From NCBI GenBank assembly GCA_963565915.1, contig OY751490.1, forward strand, positions 1,426,001 through 1,490,000: DNA of 64,000 nucleotides, written 5' to 3'. The notes under the pieces were generated by a model. The model was not told the origin of the DNA. It made no database searches and saw only the letters and a list, made by a program, of their open reading frames with translations. The translations under genes and the position numbers were made by a program. This document shows, piece by piece, positions 56,379-64,000 of this stretch (positions are counted from its first letter, which is position 1; the number at the start of each line of letters is the position of its first letter). Origin of the DNA: Entoloma clypeatum. Taxonomy: Eukaryota; Basidiomycota; Agaricomycetes; Agaricales; Entolomataceae.

Positions 56379-56500
56379 GATATTTCTGAGAGTGCAAACC
56401 ACCGAAAATCACCGTGGCGGTGATCGGGACACACACACGTGACTTTCACGTTCTTGACGCGTCACTCCATCTTTGCTTGATCAGTTTTACGAACTTAAGC
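56379..56500. promoter_or_regulatory. Shared 122-bp bidirectional promoter of TFB2 and NAS6
   Basis: Between the two start codons lies a perfect inverted repeat ATCACCG-TGG-CGGTGAT (56408-56424) and a CACGTG E-box-type site (56436-56441), with further ACGT cores after it. No TATA box is evident, which is usual for housekeeping genes. Confidence 0.55.
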
Positions 56501-57774
56501 ATGTCACAAACCTCAGCCCATGCTGCCGCTCAGAACAGTGGGTCTTGCAGAAATCCATTAAGCTTTTCACCGTGATTCAATCGGAGCAGAACAATTATCG
56601 CTCCTTCGTGCCCTTGTGGCGGAGAATCCGAATGTGATCAATGCTGTAGATTTGGTACAACAGCGACAGATTACCTTCGATACTAGGACATAACTCAGCC
56701 GCCTTCCTTACAGGATAACAGGACACCCCTTCACTGGGCTGCATCTTCTGGTGCTGTTGACATCGCGAGGTTCCTCATCGATCAGAAAGCGGAGGTCGAT
56801 AAACCGGACAACAGCGGGTGGACGCCCCTGCACATCGCCGGTGCGTTGTTTGGTACCTAAAGGACTATTAACCCAAGGTATCCAATTTTGTATATAATTC
56901 AGTGAGTGCTGGCCATGACGAAGTTGTCCAAGAACTAGTGGGTGCAGGCGCCGACGTAAATAGGTGACACACATCATTTTCAAAGCCTATTATACTCTTA
57001 ACGCAAGGAGCAGGAAGAATGACAAGGGGATCACCCCACTGTGAGTTCTTCAACGCGGTTCAAAATTCCGTGTTCAGTGCATTGCTTCGATTTCCGGTCC
57101 TCAAGGCATTACGCCGCCTCGAAATCTCGCATTGATGTACGCTGTCATTTTGACATACACCTATATCTCCTGACCTTTATACTTCAGATTGGAAGGCTCC
57201 TAATTTCGAGGGGTGCAGACGTACGTATTGTTGACATCAAGTTATGACCGAGGAGTTCTCAGCCTGTCTGTTAGATCAACGCAAAAGATAACGCCAATCA
57301 AGTACCTCTGTATGCCGATACCTTTATGATCCATTTCTGTTACTCCTAACACCTGGAATCCCAGCCACAGAGCGGCAACTACCGGTTCAGTTGGATTCAT
57401 TCGCCTCCTGCTGGAATCGCCCGTCCCTGGAGCGCCAAAGCTTCGTCTGAATACGGCGGATCGCATTGGTGAGGACCCCTCTGTTTCCGGAAGTGGTTCA
57501 AGCCTGATTTATCCTTGCGACGTTAGGAAACACCCCACTTCATCTTGCCATGGATTCAGCGCACGCCGCGGCTGCCGTGCTTCTCATAAATGCTGGAGCA
57601 GACCGTGATCGCGTGAGTTTCCCCCGGAATTTCTGTCTCATCCTACTCGCCACTGATTCTCTTAACTTTAAGCTCAACCAGGATGGAGAAGCCCCGGAGG
57701 ATGTTCCCGGAGTTGGTGGTGCAGAACAGAGGCAAGCGAAGCAGCATGTAATTGATTCCTGCGGTAGACCCTAA
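56501..57774 (+). CDS. NAS6: Proteasome 19S assembly chaperone, gankyrin/Nas6-like, 232 aa
   Basis: Eleven small exons join in frame: 56501-56537, 56590-56654, 56714-56840, 56903-56963, 57014-57040, 57106-57136, 57188-57220, 57275-57309, 57365-57468, 57527-57612 and 57682-57774. The product is a stack of ankyrin repeats: NRTPLHWAASSGAVDIARFL, SGWTPLHIAVSAGHDEVVQ, KGITPLHYAASKSRIDIGR, VPLHRAATTGSVGFIRLLL and GNTPLHLAMDSAHAAAAVLL. Order and length match gankyrin (PSMD10, 226 aa) and yeast Nas6. The family binds the C-terminal domain of the Rpt3 ATPase during base assembly. Several exons are only 27-37 nt. Confidence 0.9.
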
Positions 57775-58412
57775 TCTCCCACCACTCTACCGTTCTGTTA
57801 TCCTGGTCAGCCATCCCGCCTCTGATGTGTTTGCCTTATCCAATTCCTTATCAAGTCATCCAACTCTTCACACAACGGGAAAATTTTGTACGGAGTGCTC
57901 AACGTCAGGGGGGTGAGTGCACATAGGCCGGATCGTTTTTTCCTGTATGTGAACGCGCGCAAAAGCGCCTGAGCTTCCGTTATGTATGTGTTTGAGGCCA
58001 CGAAACTGATTCACAGCCACTCTGACTTGTGTTGCCTATACATAACATTATGTGTAACGATGGCCATGTTCCACTTTCACTTGAAGCTGATTACTGCACA
58101 GCCCAGCGCAGTGAACCGCGTCACCGGACTCAAACCGGACTTACTGATCAGGGATGATGTGTGGTGTGGTGATACAGATCTCTTTGTGATGATACACAGG
58201 CAACCATCACTTGGCTTATCAACCCTCGTCGGTATAAGTGGCCTGGAGGATGTTTGGGGTCTCTAAGCTAGTCTTCACTCCCCACCAACTCACCTCACAA
58301 GCTCAGTCTTGTGTTTCCCGCCCTCCACATCCTCCATAGTCTCTCTTCCAGGCGAAGAAGATTCAATCCGTCCTAATCTACTCTCAATAACCCACACACC
58401 TGATCATCCACA
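57775..58412. other. Intergenic region, nothing recognised
   Basis: 638 bp. The right end is CT- and CA-rich (58,270-58,410), typical of a fungal promoter just upstream of the secreted-protein gene. No supported gene. Confidence 0.45.
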
Positions 58413-58643
58413 ATGCATTTCACGTTGGCCTCTGTCGCTGTTTTCGCCCTCACTGCTGCCACGTTTTCCGGCGCCGCAATCGTTCCCCGTGCCAACGAGA
58501 AATCAGATCTTAACGCTCGTTATTTCCGGGGCGAAATATACGGCCGTGACCTGCCTGCTGCTCCCCCAGCTAACGTGGTGAACCGTCGTATGCACGCGAG
58601 AGACTTCCGCACGACGGGGAGTGTCGTGGAGAGTTCAAGTTGA
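58413..58643 (+). CDS. Small secreted protein, 76 aa, no cysteine
   Basis: The ATG lies after a CA-rich leader (CCACAATG). The protein has a classic signal peptide (MHFTLASVAVFALTAATFSG), with likely cleavage near GAA-IVPRAN. The mature part is about 53 residues, basic, Cys-free and rich in Arg-Asp/Arg-Gly pairs (ARYFRGEIYGRDLPA, NRRMHARDFR). The internal similarity suggests two diverged repeats around an aromatic-Arg core. Dibasic Arg-Arg could be a processing site. I do not recognise the family. The splice-like GTATGT just after the stop is probably in the 3' UTR. Confidence 0.6.
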   Translation: MHFTLASVAVFALTAATFSGAAIVPRANEKSDLNARYFRGEIYGRDLPAAPPANVVNRRMHARDFRTTGSVVESSS

Positions 58644-59131
58644 TCAAATGGTATGTTTCCGTGTAACGTTTCGCCGTGCTTCTGTCTCTAAATCTGTTCA
58701 TGATCCAGGTAATCAGAATATCGATTCAGGATTCTTCATGATATATGGGGGATAGGATCTTTGGAGAGGACGCTTGGAAAGTCAAATGAGAGTAGTCGGA
58801 AATTTAGCGGGGAACTTTGCGCGTTGTACTCGTTCAGTTTCCAAATTACAAACATATTCAACTGCAGTTCCTCCAGAGGTCAATTTTCGAACAACACACG
58901 GCTGCGCTGATCATTGTATTTTTTGAGGTCCTTCTGCACCGGGTTAGCTTCATGATGTATGATGTATGGCTTCTAAAAGTCCCTCGATCCGATCAGCAGC
59001 AGTCCATCAAGCATTGCTAACAAGTTCAAGGACCATCATGATCACTTCAGCGAGTGCATACTAAGAGCGTGCTCTGCTCAGTATAAAGGATGCCCTCGTT
59101 ACCGGGCTCCAGTTTCCGGCCCTTCCCTGTA
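58644..59131. other. Intergenic region with the esterase promoter
   Basis: Nothing recognised apart from the TATA box at its right end. Confidence 0.45.
59082..59087 (+). promoter_or_regulatory. TATA box of the carboxylesterase gene
   Basis: TATAAA ends only 2 bp before an in-frame ATG at 59090. Transcription about 30 bp downstream would therefore exclude that ATG and favour the next one at 59132, which opens a signal peptide. Confidence 0.6.
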
Positions 59132-61271
59132 ATGCTCTCTGGGACGCTTGTTCTCCTTGCAGGCTTCTTTCTCGCAGGCAACACGTTCCATCCAGGCTCT
59201 GCAAAATGGGTTGTCGATACGGGATATGCCAAGTACCTTGGTAACCGCACTTTCGACAATGTTGTTGCGTATCTAGGGATCCCTTATGCCGAACCACCAT
59301 TGGGGGAACGGCGGTTTCGTGCCCCCCTTCCGCTCAATACGACGCGTGTAAAAGAAGAGGCTGGAGGTGCGGTGGTAGACGCCACGAAGTATCCAGCGTT
59401 TTGTGTCCAGGGAATGACTGGACGTGGGTCATCACCGGCACTGTTTGCTCACCATTCTCTGATATGAGAGTCATGTCAAGCTTCTGATGTTGGCGGTGCC
59501 GGAAGCGAAGATTGTCTGAAAGTCAACATATATACCCCCGCGCAGTAATCGTGCGGTATTCTGGTTGTCTTTCTACTTTTTTGAATCTCATTTTGAATGA
59601 CACAGTCCCAGTTCTTATATACGTACATGGCGGAGGTTTTTGTCTATTCCTTTTCTCGTGCCGCAACATTGACAGCTCACCACGGACTCATCCTTCTAGG
59701 CTATATCTATGGCAACCCCGCCAACTGGCCGTTCGACCACTGGGTCCACCAAAGCCCTAACGTCGTCATCGTATCTGTATACTACCGCCTTGGTTCCTTC
59801 GGGTTCCTCACAACCCCAGAATTCGCTGACTCGTGCCTCGGAGACTTCAACGCTGGATTCCACGATCAGATAGAGGCATTGAGATGGGTCAGACGACACA
59901 TCAGCAGTTTCGGTGGGGATCCAGAACGAGTCACTATCAATGGGGAGAGTGCAGGTGGTGCCTCGGTCGAGCTTCATCTCGTCGCGAACGAAGGTGAAAG
60001 GTTGTTTTCAGGAGCGATTGCCCAGAGCGTGTATCGAACGCCTCTCCCCACACCAGACCAGCAGAGAGTAAGGAGTAATACCATAAGCCCCATTCAAACG
60101 GATCGCTGAAGTTGTTCTAAAGCCGCTCTTCCAATTCTTTGTGGAACACACTGGATGTGGATCAGGCACTGTTGCATCTCAGATCGCCTGTCTCAGAAAT
60201 GCAAGCGTCAGTGCACTGGCTCGTGCACAGGATGCTGGCAACTCTCCTGCTTTGTATGTCGCGGTCTTCTGCGTTGTGTGGGGGTTATTGACGCTTTCCC
60301 TAGTAATGGCTCGTCATACCGCACGTTCCACCCCGTTCTTGATGGCAAGTTGTTCGTAGACTATCCCACTCGATTGATAACTTCGGGGAAATTCGCGCGC
60401 GTTCCTCTGATCGTCGGGTATGTGTCAGAAAAACAGAAGCACCAGGTTTTCTCATTTCAGAGTTGATCTACAGTGCCACGACCAACGAAACACTTACCGG
60501 CGGAGTCAATATCTCTTCGGCGCTAACATCTTACTGCCCTCAACTCACGGCCGATGACATCAACGAACTCGCCGCAGTATGGGCATCATTGTTCAAAGTA
60601 GACCTTGATTACTGATAATCCTTTTCCTTTGAAACAAAGGCGTACCCTGCGACAGATTTTGCATCGGAAGATTTACTGACGCAGACAATAACAGGGGATG
60701 TTAGCGTCAGATGCGCGGTTAGTGCGACCTGTCGAATTCGGCGAGTAGGGTTTTTGACAGTCCAGAAAACCAGCGCACAATCATGGCAAGCGAGTTCTCA
60801 AAAGTAGGCACGGCTTGGACGTATCGTTATAATCAACCCAATCCTACATTGCCAGCATCCGGTGGAACGGCCCATGCAGCAGAGAACTGGATGATGTTCC
60901 TTGGTACGAATACAAGGTCAGTACCTCGTCTATCTGGTCGATACCAACGAAAGCCTGATTTCTGATCCAACATGGTCAGATCTAATGGAACAACAACCTT
61001 TACACCACAGACCCCCGTAGAGACAGCTTTCGCCTCGGAGCTGATCGCGTACTGGCTTTCTTTTGTGCGGGCGGGTAATCCAAACACTTATAGGTTGGCC
61101 CATTCACCCGAGTGGCCTGGTTATTCGGCGGGGTACAGAGCCCGTGTTGTCTTGCGGCAGGACCCAAAGGACAGTACGACCCATAGCGGGAGCTTTCTTG
61201 AGACGGAGACGGATCCTGAGACGCAGAGATGCAGTCTCATCGCAGGCCAAGCTGGTGACCAGCAGAATTGA
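59132..61271 (+). CDS. Secreted type-B carboxylesterase/lipase
   Basis: The start was chosen at 59132 because of the TATA position. The protein opens with MLSGTLVLLAGFFLAGN, a signal peptide. Blocks across several exons: YLGIPYAEPPLGERRF; SEDCLKVNIYTP after an intron ending near 59,478; VLIYVHGGG (oxyanion hole) joined to YIYGNPANW; VYYRLGSFGFL; the nucleophile elbow GESAGG near 59,945; then a lid region, FARVPLIVG; and TAHAAENWMMFLG near 60,870 with the catalytic His. The end is at 61271. Conserved Cys pairs (EDCL and upstream FCVQ) should form the N-terminal disulfide. Substrate is unknown; the family hydrolyses carboxylic esters or triglycerides. The 60,600-60,900 junctions are approximate. 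Confidence 0.82.
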
Positions 61272-61460
61272 CGCAGATTTAGGAGCGGGGAGTCCTGTAG
61301 ATAACTGTATCAAAAAAAGTTATCAAGTTCAGACAGGACTCAAACTTGAGCCATTGTGAAAGACCTTGCGAAAGGAATTCTGTTGCACACCTGCGTGTTT
61401 GATTGAGGGGTCCTAACCAAACAATATCATTTTGTTCGACGACAACAGCGACGGCGACGA

Positions 61461-64000
<2,540 letters not shown>

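Noticed and set aside
59090..59131. Start of the carboxylesterase at 59090
   Set aside because: The TATA box ends 2 bp before it; the ATG at 59132 gives a better signal peptide.

Overview
The window reads as nuclear DNA of a mushroom-forming basidiomycete (Agaricomycetes). Genes are intron-rich with introns of mostly 43-65 nt. Most splice sites are GT-AG with CTNA-type branch points. There is a Gti1/Pac2 (WOPR) regulator, a Ty1/copia retrotransposon and several of the disordered Ser/Pro-rich proteins common in this class. No tRNA, rRNA or CRISPR was found. All functional calls come from reading protein motifs by eye. Splice junctions were built by hand and checked for frame continuity.

Left third (1-25 kb), accessory in character. 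It holds a possible coiled-coil fragment, three large disordered proteins (812-3796 minus, 5074-6853 plus, 7336-9190 plus) and a shattered-looking multi-exon locus (9400-11910 minus). A complete copia element follows (12300-18139) with indistinguishable 311-bp LTRs, a 5-bp target duplication and a half-tRNA type primer site. Then come an F-box protein (20072-21344) and a Crinkler/RHS-type P-loop NTPase locus (22134-24077 minus).

Middle (24.8-46.4 kb), mostly well-formed genes. These are a 78-aa protein, an ABHD11-like hydrolase, a MYND zinc-finger protein with a 9-nt microexon, TSC13 (very-long-chain enoyl reductase), an APH-like kinase, a 67-aa zinc protein, ARV1 (ER sterol/GPI homeostasis), a 692-aa disordered protein, a 200-N assembly gap and a tandem pair of GH17-like secreted glucanases. 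In the second glucanase the predicted nucleophile Glu is Gln. An aquaporin with altered NPA motifs, a transposase-type zinc-domain gene broken by one amber codon, and an HSBP1 homologue complete this part.

Right third (46.4-64 kb). First comes 5.5 kb of coding-like fragments that I could not assemble. Then a WOPR transcription factor, the TFIIH subunit TFB2 and the proteasome chaperone NAS6 (divergent, sharing 122 bp), a small secreted protein, a type-B carboxylesterase/lipase and the start of the ribosome-biogenesis AAA ATPase RIX7/NVL, cut by the window end.

I see no operon-like system and no single unified new system. The most unusual signals are the E-to-Q paralogue in an exon-for-exon duplicated glucanase pair, the MYND microexon, the Crinkler-type NTPase locus, and the young copia element with its possible leader intron.
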